Positions 1-5,726 of a stretch of 34,438 bases of DNA are shown in pieces (the first letter of the stretch is position 1; every line of letters begins with the position of its first letter). Below the pieces are notes generated by a model. The model did no database searches and was not told the DNA's origin. It saw only the letters and a list, made by a program, of their open reading frames with translations. Where the stretch lies: the NCBI GenBank assembly GCA_024405875.1, contig JAKSOA010000021.1, positions 1 through 34,438 on the forward strand, given 5' to 3'. This stretch comes from Paludibacteraceae bacterium (GTDB taxonomy: Bacteria; Bacteroidota; Bacteroidia; Bacteroidales; Paludibacteraceae). The translations under genes were made by a program, and so were the position numbers.

Positions 1-62
1 GGACTCGAACCCGCGACCCTCGGCTTGGGAAGCCAATGCTCTACCAACTGAGCCATTACCGC
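1..62 (-). tRNA. tRNA-Gly (anticodon CCC), partial at window edge
   Basis: Read on the minus strand, the tRNA starts at 62 with the acceptor strand GCGGTAA. It continues with a GCTC/GAGC D stem, an anticodon stem TTGGC/GCCGA enclosing the loop TTCCCAA, and a GCGGG T-stem strand followed by TTCGAGT. The anticodon is CCC, which reads glycine GGG. About 11 bases of the 3' side and any CCA lie outside the window. The first 7 bases (56-62) overlap the end of ribH, so tRNA and ribH are probably on one transcript. Identity is clear; the 3' half cannot be checked here. Confidence 0.93.
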
Positions 63-541
63 AAACTTGCCATTCTTATGGCGGTTATTGCACCTTCAAC
101 GCCTTTATTTCCTAATTTTCCACCCGCACGGTCAAGCGCCTGTTGCAAATTCAATGTTGTAAGCAACCCGAATATGACGGGGCAGTAACCTTCAACTGCA
201 TTAAGGGTTGCAACCCCTTGAGTGACTCCGCTGCACACATAATCAAAATGTGGCGTGTCTCCTTGTATTACACATCCAAGAACTATTATTGCACTGTAGC
301 CGCCCTCCATCTGCAATTTTTTAGCGGCGTAAGTGAGTTCAAAAGCACCAGGAACGTGAACTACTGTTATATCTTTTGCTCCATTCTCTTCAAGTGCGAT
401 GACTGCACCTTCAAGCAATTTGTAAGTCACCTGTGAGTTCCAATCAGCAACTATAACTCCGTATTTCTGCTTTGCCACTACATCTTTTGGAGGTAGGGCA
501 TCGGGGTTATAACTTGAGAGATTTTGAAGTTTACTTGCCAT
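56..541 (-). CDS. ribH: 6,7-dimethyl-8-ribityllumazine synthase (riboflavin biosynthesis)
   Basis: This 161-residue cytosolic enzyme condenses 5-amino-6-ribitylaminouracil with 3,4-dihydroxy-2-butanone 4-phosphate to give 6,7-dimethyl-8-ribityllumazine, the penultimate step to riboflavin. Length is normal for RibH. Visible family features are the substrate-loop segment VPGAFELT (about 63-70), the GCVIQGDTPHFDYV stretch (89-102) containing the catalytic-type His98, and the late LTTLNLQQALDRAGG segment. The start ATG lies inside the end of the upstream TPR gene: the 11-base overlap ATGGCAAGTAA holds both the ribH start and the TPR stop, so the two are translationally coupled. The stop TAA is inside the acceptor stem of the downstream tRNA-Gly. 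No other riboflavin genes are in the window. Confidence 0.96.
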   Translation of the reverse strand: MASKLQNLSSYNPDALPPKDVVAKQKYGVIVADWNSQVTYKLLEGAVIALEENGAKDITVVHVPGAFELTYAAKKLQMEGGYSAIIVLGCVIQGDTPHFDYVCSGVTQGVATLNAVEGYCPVIFGLLTTLNLQQALDRAGGKLGNKGVEGAITAIRMASLR

Positions 542-1238
542 TCTTTAAAGTGGCTGATGTTATGTATTTGTCAATATCATCAACTTCAGGAATGCCACGT
601 TGTGACGCTGAGGCGTCTGCTTTTACCTCATTATAGAGTTTGAGCGCCTTGTCATACTCTCCAAGTGACTCGTATGCAAGACCAGCCTTCACCTTATATA
701 CGGGCTGAATAAGCATATTGTCTGCCTTTGCCGCATCAAGGAAATAGTTTATGGCTGATTTTGCGTCACCTTTTTGAACATAGCAGTCACCAATTGTACC
801 CGCTACTGTATATTTCAAAACGGCATCTTTTCCGCTGTAATCCTTAAGGTACTCTAGGGCTGAGTCATAGTCACCCAACTTGTAGTAGGAGAGACCTATA
901 TACGCCGCCGCAAGTTTTCCGCTCTTTGTGAGACCGTAGTTCTCATTAATGTAGAGCAGACCGTCAAAATCCACTGAATCACCGTTAAGGGCAACCTCAT
1001 AGTTCTCTGCGGCAAAGAGTTCCTGACCCTTTGAGAGCATCTCAGCAGCCTCTTGCTCACGTGGCTCAATGTAGAGGTTCTGTATAAGCAGCCAAGCCGC
1101 AATTACCACTATTATAACTCCTAAAATAATTGAGAGCAGTTTCTGGTTCTTCTCAATGAATGACTCTGTTGATGATAGCGCATTCTGGAAATTCTCCAGG
1201 TTTTGCTCTTGCTCTTGAAAATTCTCTTTCTTAGCCAT
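531..1238 (-). CDS. tetratricopeptide-repeat protein with one membrane anchor
   Basis: A 235-residue protein with a charged N-terminus (residues 1-32, rich in Glu, Gln and Asn), one hydrophobic segment at about 34-54 (LLSIILGVIIVVIAAWLL), and a long helical region with TPR character (for example LAAAYIGLSYYKLGDYDSAL and AGLAYESLGEYDKALKLYNE). Topology is probably N-in with the TPR domain in the periplasm, like the YfgM/TPR_21 group of inner-membrane TPR proteins. Its role here is unknown; such proteins usually scaffold envelope complexes. It is the first gene of a unit that continues into ribH (11-base overlap) and tRNA-Gly. A -7 box lies 39 bases upstream of the start. Confidence 0.85.
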   Translation of the reverse strand: MAKKENFQEQEQNLENFQNALSSTESFIEKNQKLLSIILGVIIVVIAAWLLIQNLYIEPREQEAAEMLSKGQELFAAENYEVALNGDSVDFDGLLYINENYGLTKSGKLAAAYIGLSYYKLGDYDSALEYLKDYSGKDAVLKYTVAGTIGDCYVQKGDAKSAINYFLDAAKADNMLIQPVYKVKAGLAYESLGEYDKALKLYNEVKADASASQRGIPEVDDIDKYITSATLKNGK

Positions 1239-1276
1239 ATTTAAAATTGTTAATTATCTTGTTAAAATTTGAGTTG

Positions 1277-1308
1277 CAAATTTACTCTTTTTTATTGAAT
1301 TACCGCTC
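1277..1308 (-). promoter_or_regulatory. probable promoter of the TPR-ribH-tRNA-Gly unit
   Basis: On the minus strand, TAAATTTG (1277-1284) matches the Bacteroidota -7 consensus TAnnTTTG exactly. The -33 region (about 1304-1308) has no clear TTTG. The site is 39 bases from the start codon, in an AT-rich stretch. The -7 match is observed; the promoter call is an inference. Confidence 0.5.
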
Positions 1309-1342
1309 ATATTTAAAACTTTTTTAAAAAAATGGTTATTTG

Positions 1343-1374
1343 TTGCTTTGGTTAGGAATATTTCACTATCTTTG
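1343..1374 (+). promoter_or_regulatory. promoter of tRNA-Cys
   Basis: TATCTTTG at 1367-1374 is an exact TAnnTTTG -7 box. A -33 TTG lies at 1343-1345 (spacing 21), with an alternative TTTG at 1347-1350 (spacing 16). Transcription would begin near 1381, about 10 bases before the mature tRNA. Confidence 0.7.
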
Positions 1375-1390
1375 CACCGCAAACAGCTAT

Positions 1391-1464
1391 GGTACCTTGG
1401 CCGAGTGGTTAGGCAACGGTCTGCAAAACCGTGTACAGCGGTTCGAATCTGCTAGGTACCTCCA
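1391..1464 (+). tRNA. tRNA-Cys (anticodon GCA), CCA encoded
   Basis: The acceptor strands are GGTACCT (1391-1397) and AGGTACC (1454-1460), with U73 as discriminator, as expected for tRNA-Cys, and CCA encoded at 1462-1464. The anticodon stem is CGGT/ACCG around the loop containing GCA. The T arm contains GGTTCGAATC. Both acceptor strands contain the self-complementary hexamer GGTACC. The 3' strand also pairs with a third copy downstream at 1503-1509 (see terminator entry). Confidence 0.96.
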
Positions 1465-1510
1465 AGCAAAGGCTTCCCGAAAGGAAGCCTTTTTTGCTTG
1501 GAGGTACCTA
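1453..1510 (+). terminator. rho-independent terminator whose stem extends into tRNA-Cys
   Basis: The core is GGCTTCC (1471-1477), loop CGAAA (1478-1482), GGAAGCC (1483-1489), then six T (1490-1495). That alone is a normal intrinsic terminator. The pairing does not stop there: bases 1453-1470 are complementary to 1493-1510, so the left arm takes in the 3' acceptor strand, discriminator and CCA of tRNA-Cys. The only interruption is three extra T in the right arm, giving arms of about 25 bp. It can also act on transcripts arriving from the minus-strand gene at 1574. Confidence 0.88.
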
Positions 1511-1516
1511 TTTCCT

Positions 1517-1570
1517 TTTTTATTGGGGACACCCCAAACCCCGCGTGCTTGGCTTCGCCGTACGCTAACC
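1517..1570. repeat. GC-rich hairpin element, left copy of an imperfect direct repeat
   Basis: TTTTATTGGGGA at 1517-1528 is followed by an AACCCC box and small hairpins such as GGCTTCGCC. The same 12-base motif, again followed by an AACCCC box and hairpins, occurs at 2453-2507 in the same orientation. The two copies bracket the accessory stretch with the winged-helix fragments. Whether they are remnants of a mobile unit or a dispersed intergenic repeat is not decided by this window. Confidence 0.4.
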
Positions 1571-1573
1571 TTG

Positions 1574-1876
1574 CTAAAGCAGTTGCCATTCACCTTTCAC
1601 CTTTGAGTGTTCTGGGTTGATGTAACCATTTTCTTTGAGCCAGGCTACAGCACGCCAGATAGAACTCTCGTCGACACCAAGATTGTCTTCCATCTGAGAG
1701 TATTTGATTTTTTTATTGAGTTTGATTAGTTCGTATACATTGCGAATCATCAATGTCGGAAAATCAGGACTTAACGTCTGCTTTTCTTCATTTTCCCTCA
1801 TTTTTGAGGGTTTTTCAACAGTTTCACCCATATTTTCCCTCATTTTTGAGGGTTTTTCGCTATTTTCTGCCATCAT
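1574..1876 (-). CDS. winged-helix DNA-binding protein, possibly a C-terminal remnant
   Basis: A 100-residue reading frame. Residues 1-33 are a low-complexity hydrophilic linker with the nonapeptide EKPSKMREN twice (start-to-start 14 residues), encoded by a 26-bp direct repeat. Residues about 40-100 form a winged helix: helices around RNVYELIKLN, YSQMEDNLGVDESSIWRAVAWLKENGY, then the wing ending KGEWQLL. In Bacteroidota this kind of repeat linker followed by a winged helix is typical of the C-terminus of AlbA_2/RecG-like (divergent AAA) proteins. The frame stays open for about 17 codons upstream of the first ATG, with no ATPase domain, so a truncated gene is likely. A small stand-alone regulator remains possible. 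Confidence 0.5.
   Translation of the reverse strand: MMAENSEKPSKMRENMGETVEKPSKMRENEEKQTLSPDFPTLMIRNVYELIKLNKKIKYSQMEDNLGVDESSIWRAVAWLKENGYINPEHSKVKGEWQLL
1791..1858. repeat. two copies of a 26-bp repeat, each containing a palindrome, inside the coding frame
   Basis: The hairpin CCCTCATTTTTGAGGG occurs at 1795-1810 and again at 1837-1852, within a longer 26-bp direct repeat (1791-1816 and 1833-1858). The start-to-start distance is 42 bases, a multiple of three, so each copy encodes the same peptide EKPSKMREN in the minus-strand frame. Confidence 0.8.
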
Positions 1877-2139
1877 ATAGCCTTGCTCAATGGCACTATA
1901 AGTGAAACAGTAGAATAGTGATGGCTGTTATGTGAAAAGTGTTAATTCAGCAATTTACAGGGATTTTATCCTACTTTTTGACCATTAACCCCAAAATGTT
2001 GGATATCACCTTAAATGCTAAAAGTGATAAATGGGTCAAAACAAGGGATAAAATCTATCTGATAGAAGTGAAGGAGACAAAAAGGACAGACGATATACTC
2101 TATCTTGACATTTCCTACCTTCGTCTGGCATTATTTTGA

Positions 2140-2427
2140 GCGGAACCAGAATGGTCTGTAACAGATTTTGATGTAACAATTACATTCTGGCGTAACGGTA
2201 ATTGCCCAAAAGATTGCCCAAAAGGTTGCCCAAAAGAACTAACTGAAAGACAGAAGATTGTACTCTCAGTGATAGAAGAAGACAATACCATAACTTCCCA
2301 AAAGATTGCCCAAAAGATTCCAGTTGCACAAAGAACAATTAAGACTGAATTGTCTGCTCTTCAGCAAATGGGAGTTATAAGGCGTGAAGGTGGCAGAAAA
2401 CAAGGTCATTGGGTAATATTACAATAG
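2140..2427 (+). pseudogene. C-terminal fragment of an AlbA_2/RecG-like (AAA_4 family) ATP-binding protein
   Basis: An open frame without a plausible start codon runs from just after an in-frame TGA (2137-2139) to TAG (2425-2427). It encodes 95 residues: AEPEWSVTDF, then a strand ending TFWRNG, a tandem linker (CPKDCPKGCPKE) and a winged helix (LTERQKIVLSVI ... VAQRTIKTELSALQQMGVI ... GHWVILQ). This order of a PEPEW-like segment, ITFWRNG strand, short repeat linker and winged helix is the usual end of Bacteroidota AlbA_2 or divergent-AAA helicase-like proteins of 450-550 residues. The N-terminal domains are missing. The preceding bases in the same frame do not resemble the family, which suggests a deletion or recombination junction near 2139. 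Confidence 0.7.
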
Positions 2428-2452
2428 AAAGGATTGTCTGCAATTTGCTATG

Positions 2453-2507
2453 TTTTATTGGGGAGTACCTCGAACCCCCTACGCTTCGCGGCACGCTGTC
2501 GCGTGCT
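2453..2507. repeat. GC-rich hairpin element, right copy of the imperfect direct repeat
   Basis: TTTTATTGGGGA (2453-2464) is followed by GAACCCC and the hairpins CGCTTCGCG and GCACGC/GCGTGC. It matches the element at 1517 in order and orientation, with an exact 12-base core. It directly abuts the stop codon of the flavin reductase gene (2506-2508, minus strand), for which the hairpins may also serve as a terminator or 3'-end stabiliser; there is no clear U tract. Confidence 0.4.
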
Positions 2508-3015
2508 ACTTATACACATTCTCAATCTCCACTACATAGACTGAGTGCAGTGAGCCGCCGGGATTTGAGTTGTACCAGCGGGTAAGCACATCTTTGTCTA
2601 TGAAGTTGCTCTCTTTCATATCTGACTTGAACAGTTTGCGGCATTCAAGTGTGAGCCGTGCCTCTGCAAAGGTGACTGAGCCATTATCTGTGGCAACAGG
2701 TGTAAGCCCTGTCTCTTTTACCTTATCTATGTCACGCCCTGATTTTGTGCCGCACAGGTTAAGTGCCGGGCGGAACTTCTGGTCATAGAATGAGAGTGTG
2801 AGGTGATTGCTTGCCTCAATGAACTGATGGGTGTAGCGCTCTGGACGTACAAATATAAATGCCACAGGCTTGTTCCATAGCCATCCAAATCCTCCCCACG
2901 ATGCCGTCATTGTGTTTAGTTTCTCTAATGTTCCTGCTGTAATGAGCATCCACTGCTTGCCAATAAGGTCAAATTGGTTCTCTGAAGCCAATGCTTCAAT
3001 TGTTGTCTTTGTCAT
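2506..3015 (-). CDS. flavin reductase family protein (FMN-binding split barrel)
   Basis: This 169-residue protein has the split-barrel flavin reductase pattern: an early KQWMLITAG strand, NTMTASWGGFGWLWNKPVAFIFVRPERYTH typical of the FMN-phosphate binding region (about 34-63), and the later LTLSFYD ... LNLCGTKSGRDIDK segment. Members of this family bind FMN or FAD and reduce flavin with NAD(P)H, though many have unknown substrates. It follows the aldo/keto reductase with 13 bases between stop and start, so the two are probably cotranscribed and may act in a shared redox step; that link is inferred only from position. Confidence 0.85.
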   Translation of the reverse strand: MTKTTIEALASENQFDLIGKQWMLITAGTLEKLNTMTASWGGFGWLWNKPVAFIFVRPERYTHQFIEASNHLTLSFYDQKFRPALNLCGTKSGRDIDKVKETGLTPVATDNGSVTFAEARLTLECRKLFKSDMKESNFIDKDVLTRWYNSNPGGSLHSVYVVEIENVYK

Positions 3016-3028
3016 ATATTATAATGTT

Positions 3029-3952
3029 TTATGGTAATATGTGTCCTGCTTTTAAGTATAGGGAGTACCACTCCTCACGAGTAATGGTTATATCGGCACT
3101 GTTAATAATCTCACGCATACGGTTAATTGATGTGGTGCCTGCAATAACTTGCATATTTGCAGGGTGTCTTAATATCCACGCTGTGGCTATGCCTGTAGGG
3201 GTAACGGAGTATTTTGCGGCAAGATTTTCAAGTTCAATGTTGAGTTCTCTGAATTTGTCATAATTCCCTACAAAAGGTCCCTCAAAAAATCCGTACTGCA
3301 GTGGAGACCAAGCCTGAATGGTTATGTCATTAAGACGACAATAATCAAGAACGCTGCCGTTACGGTCAAGTGAGCCCGCTGTCTCCATATTAACCTCCAT
3401 ACCTACCGCTATAAGGTTGCTTGAAGGTATGCTCAGTTGCAACTGATTGAATTCCAACGGTACTGTCACATATTTTTTCAGAAGTTCTATCTGCATAGTG
3501 CTGTGGTTGGAGACTCCGAAATGGCGAACCTTGCCTGTGGCTTTCAATATCTCAAATGCCTCTGCCACCTCTTCCGGCTCAACCAAGGCATCGGGGCGAT
3601 GGAGTAGTAGAGAGTCAAGGTAATCACACTTTAGACGGCTTAATATTCCATCAACAGCATCAAGAATATACTGTTTTGACATATTGTACATAACGCCAGG
3701 CACAATGGAACACTTAGACTGAATGAAAATGCTGTCACGGCTGGCAGAAAGGTTTTTCAAAGCCTCTCCAAACTTTCTCTCGCATTCTCCGCCTCCGTAT
3801 ATGTCAGCGTGGTCAAAATAGGTGACTCCGTTTTCAACGCAAAATTGAATGTAATCTGCAATCTCAGGAACATTTTTATGAGCTATACGCATACAACCGG
3901 CAACAATTGATGGCACAGTTGTGTTTGTTTGAGTAAGTCTTACGCTTTTCAT
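3029..3952 (-). CDS. aldo/keto reductase (YdhF-like)
   Basis: A 307-residue NAD(P)H-dependent oxidoreductase of the (beta/alpha)8 barrel type. The aldo/keto reductase tetrad is visible: Asp47 and Tyr52 in FDHADIYGGGECE, Lys80 in IQSKC, and His118 in LLLHRPD. The FGVSNH segment and the C-terminal AWILRHPAN ... IAGTTSINRM nucleotide-binding region are also present. Length and the LLLHRPD motif fit the E. coli YdhF subgroup. The natural substrate is unknown. It is first in a two-gene unit with the flavin reductase. No exact TAnnTTTG box was found upstream; near matches are TAACTTAG and ATTATTTG on the minus strand. Confidence 0.93.
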   Translation of the reverse strand: MKSVRLTQTNTTVPSIVAGCMRIAHKNVPEIADYIQFCVENGVTYFDHADIYGGGECERKFGEALKNLSASRDSIFIQSKCSIVPGVMYNMSKQYILDAVDGILSRLKCDYLDSLLLHRPDALVEPEEVAEAFEILKATGKVRHFGVSNHSTMQIELLKKYVTVPLEFNQLQLSIPSSNLIAVGMEVNMETAGSLDRNGSVLDYCRLNDITIQAWSPLQYGFFEGPFVGNYDKFRELNIELENLAAKYSVTPTGIATAWILRHPANMQVIAGTTSINRMREIINSADITITREEWYSLYLKAGHILP

Positions 3953-3973
3953 ATTTAATAAATTTGTGCTAAG

Positions 3974-4005
3974 TTAGCAAAAATCAAATAATAAATGTAT
4001 ATTTG
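3974..4005 (+). promoter_or_regulatory. probable promoter of the CBM48-phosphatase gene
   Basis: TATATTTG at 3998-4005 is an exact TAnnTTTG -7 box, 30 bases upstream of the start codon. The -33 region has only GTTAG near 3973-3977 (spacing about 20), a weak match. Confidence 0.55.
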
Positions 4006-4035
4006 CCATTAAATAATAACCTAAAATAATACTAT

Positions 4036-5337
4036 ATGAAAATACGTGCTATTGTTCTTGCGTTATTGCTGCCTGTCTCAGGGTGCCTGCTGGCGGAAAC
4101 TATGCTTGCGGTTAATCTGAAGGACGCCACAGATCTGTATGTAGCCAGTGATGTGGACTCCATCTCATTTTTTGATGATGAATTAATAGAGTTGTCAGAT
4201 AGCAAGAAATGTTACAAGGAGGACCCATATAAGAAGACCATTACGTTTTTGTTTGACTCACTTCTTTGGAGAAAATGGAAGCCTACCAACATTGAGGTAA
4301 GGGGCTCATTTAATGATTGGGGAGATGAGACCAAATATTTTCTTCAAAGAGTGGATACGGCTAAAGTGCGTCCTATGTGGGCATTGACTCTTCCGTATTC
4401 AGCAGTTAAGTTTCCCGGTAACAGTGGTCAGCCTGAATTCAAGTTTGTAATAAACGGTTCCTGGCAGGAACCGCCATCGTGGCTGACACCTGGGTATAAA
4501 TTCAGTGGAACAAGCAATAACCAGATAATAGTCTATTCCACAGATAATCTTGAAGAGATTAAGGCTAAGAATAAAATAGCAAGTACCAAGAAGACACTAA
4601 GTGCCTTTGACCTTACCACGCAACAAGGTCGTGAGGATATTTCAAATGTGAGAATTGTTCCGGGAACCAAGTGTCTTATGCGTTGCTACCATCCGTTTAA
4701 ATACACTACATCGGACCGCAATAGCACTGAGTTTGAGCGTGTCAAGCAGGTTAAGATGTTCTTTGAGGAGTATGGCATAAAGACAGATATATGCCTCTCA
4801 AAGAATCAAACCAATGACCTTGTGAAGGTTACAATAGGCGGCGTCTCCAAAACAGAAGAGATTTCAGAGTATTACCAGAATCTTATTGATAATGACAAGG
4901 TTGTATATATAGGTTACCCTGATAGTGAGACAGATTACTATGACTGCTATCATAATCCTCGCAGTGCCAAGGTTGGCGGATGGGTAGGTCAGGTTATTGA
5001 CGCTATTGTTGATGACAACCACGATGTCCCCATCTCAATCCACTGCCGCATAGGAACAGACCGTACTGGTTTCTTCTGTGCTCTTATAGGGGTTATGTGC
5101 GGAGCCTCATTTGAAGAGGTTACTGCAGATTATCAACGCAGTAATAATATGTATATAAAGGAGTACCGAGACGCCAAGATGATGAAGGTGGCGTTTGAGG
5201 GACTGCTTGATGTAGAGGACGTCTCAAAAGTTTCTGACCTTAAAAGTGCGGTAATCAATTATTTTGTTAATGGCGGATATACAACGCAGGAAAAAGTTGA
5301 CAAAATGATTGAAAAACTGAACAGTTCAATAAAATAA
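4036..5337 (+). CDS. exported protein: CBM48-like glycan-binding domain plus Cys-based phosphatase domain
   Basis: 433 residues. Signal peptide at about 1-20; PVSGC (Cys17) fits a lipobox, but cleavage after LLA20 by signal peptidase I is also possible. Residues 27-46 carry the ...VASDVDSISFFD motif often seen near the N-terminus of Bacteroidota exported proteins. Residues about 84-168 look like a CBM48/AMPK-beta glycogen-binding domain: VRGSFNDWG (Trp95), EFKFVINGSW (Lys136, Trp143) and SNNQIIVYS (Asn161/162) line up with the glucan-contacting W100, K126, W133 and N150 of AMPK beta1. Residues about 200-410 hold a tyrosine/dual-specificity phosphatase domain with the loop HCRIGTDRTG (nucleophile Cys337, Arg343). 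I infer dephosphorylation of a glycan, or glycan-directed anchoring of a phosphatase. The loop is not the CxAGxGR signature of laforin/SEX4 and looks more like the Y_phosphatase3 type. Confidence 0.78.
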   Translation: MKIRAIVLALLLPVSGCLLAETMLAVNLKDATDLYVASDVDSISFFDDELIELSDSKKCYKEDPYKKTITFLFDSLLWRKWKPTNIEVRGSFNDWGDETKYFLQRVDTAKVRPMWALTLPYSAVKFPGNSGQPEFKFVINGSWQEPPSWLTPGYKFSGTSNNQIIVYSTDNLEEIKAKNKIASTKKTLSAFDLTTQQGREDISNVRIVPGTKCLMRCYHPFKYTTSDRNSTEFERVKQVKMFFEEYGIKTDICLSKNQTNDLVKVTIGGVSKTEEISEYYQNLIDNDKVVYIGYPDSETDYYDCYHNPRSAKVGGWVGQVIDAIVDDNHDVPISIHCRIGTDRTGFFCALIGVMCGASFEEVTADYQRSNNMYIKEYRDAKMMKVAFEGLLDVEDVSKVSDLKSAVINYFVNGGYTTQEKVDKMIEKLNSSIK

Positions 5338-5361
5338 AGTGGTGGTTTTTATGGGAAAAGA

Positions 5362-5396
5362 AGAGGACGAACCATTTGGTTCGTCCTCTCTTTTTT
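5362..5396. terminator. bidirectional intrinsic terminator between convergent genes
   Basis: A perfect 13-bp stem, AGAGGACGAACCA (5362-5374) with TGGTTCGTCCTCT (5377-5389) and a two-base tip, is followed on the plus strand by TCTTTTTT. It lies between the phosphatase gene (ends 5337) and the convergent Hc1-like gene (ends 5412). The minus-strand side is followed by TCTTTTCC, so it can serve both. Confidence 0.9.
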
Positions 5397-5411
5397 ATCT
5401 CTATTCAATTC

Positions 5412-5585
5412 TTACTTTGCAGCGTTGATAGAAGATTTACGGAACTCCTTAAGAAGTTTCTCAAGTTCCAAAGATGCCTTACGAGCACGTGCGCCAGCAG
5501 CCTTGTTACCTTTGTTTACTTGATCAGCAGCATTGTCAGCAAAGAACTGAAGTTTCTCTTGGATAGAAGCAAATAATTTTTCCAT
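5412..5585 (-). CDS. small histone-H1-like (Hc1 family) DNA-binding protein
   Basis: A 57-residue gene that length cut-offs easily miss. The protein starts MEKLFASIQEKLQFFADNA, continues with VNKGNKAAGARARKASLELE and ends LLKEFRKSSINAAK. The KGNKAAG.RARKASLE.EKL.KEFRK pattern is the conserved core of the Bacteroidota histone-H1-like (Hc1) proteins, which are small, basic, helical and presumed to bind DNA. It stands alone on the minus strand with its own strong promoter at 5654-5684, a 5' leader of about 60 bases and a terminator just downstream. Codon use (GCT, CGT, AAC) looks like that of a highly expressed gene. Confidence 0.88.
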   Translation of the reverse strand: MEKLFASIQEKLQFFADNAADQVNKGNKAAGARARKASLELEKLLKEFRKSSINAAK

Positions 5586-5653
5586 AATAAATAAATGTTA
5601 AAAGTTTGATAAAATGGTTTAATAAAACTTGTTGATTTTTACTTTGATACTCA

Positions 5654-5684
5654 CAAAGATAGATGAATTTTTTTATTATGCAAA
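5654..5684 (-). promoter_or_regulatory. strong consensus promoter of the Hc1-like gene
   Basis: On the minus strand, TTTG (5681-5684) and TATCTTTG (5654-5661) are separated by 19 bases, matching the Bacteroidota -33/-7 consensus in both boxes and in spacing. The predicted start near 5648 leaves a leader of about 60 bases. Confidence 0.85.
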
Positions 5685-5726
5685 GAAAAAACAGAAAAAT
5701 TAAATAAAATTCATCCTTTTTTTCAA

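Noticed and set aside
1590-1603. Two TCACCTT heptamers inside the 3' end of the winged-helix frame
   Set aside because: Only two units, within coding sequence that ends like a normal wing (KGEWQLL); chance cannot be excluded.
1939-2139. 66-codon open frame on the plus strand
   Set aside because: It resembles nothing I recognise, is AT-rich, and ends at the TGA directly before the AlbA_2-type fragment. I treat 1877-2139 as non-coding or junction sequence without a supported gene.
2460-2480. tRNA-like GGTTCGA on the minus strand near the right hairpin element
   Set aside because: Only a T-loop-like heptamer matches; no D arm, anticodon arm or acceptor stem can be drawn, so it is neither a tRNA nor a convincing tRNA fragment.
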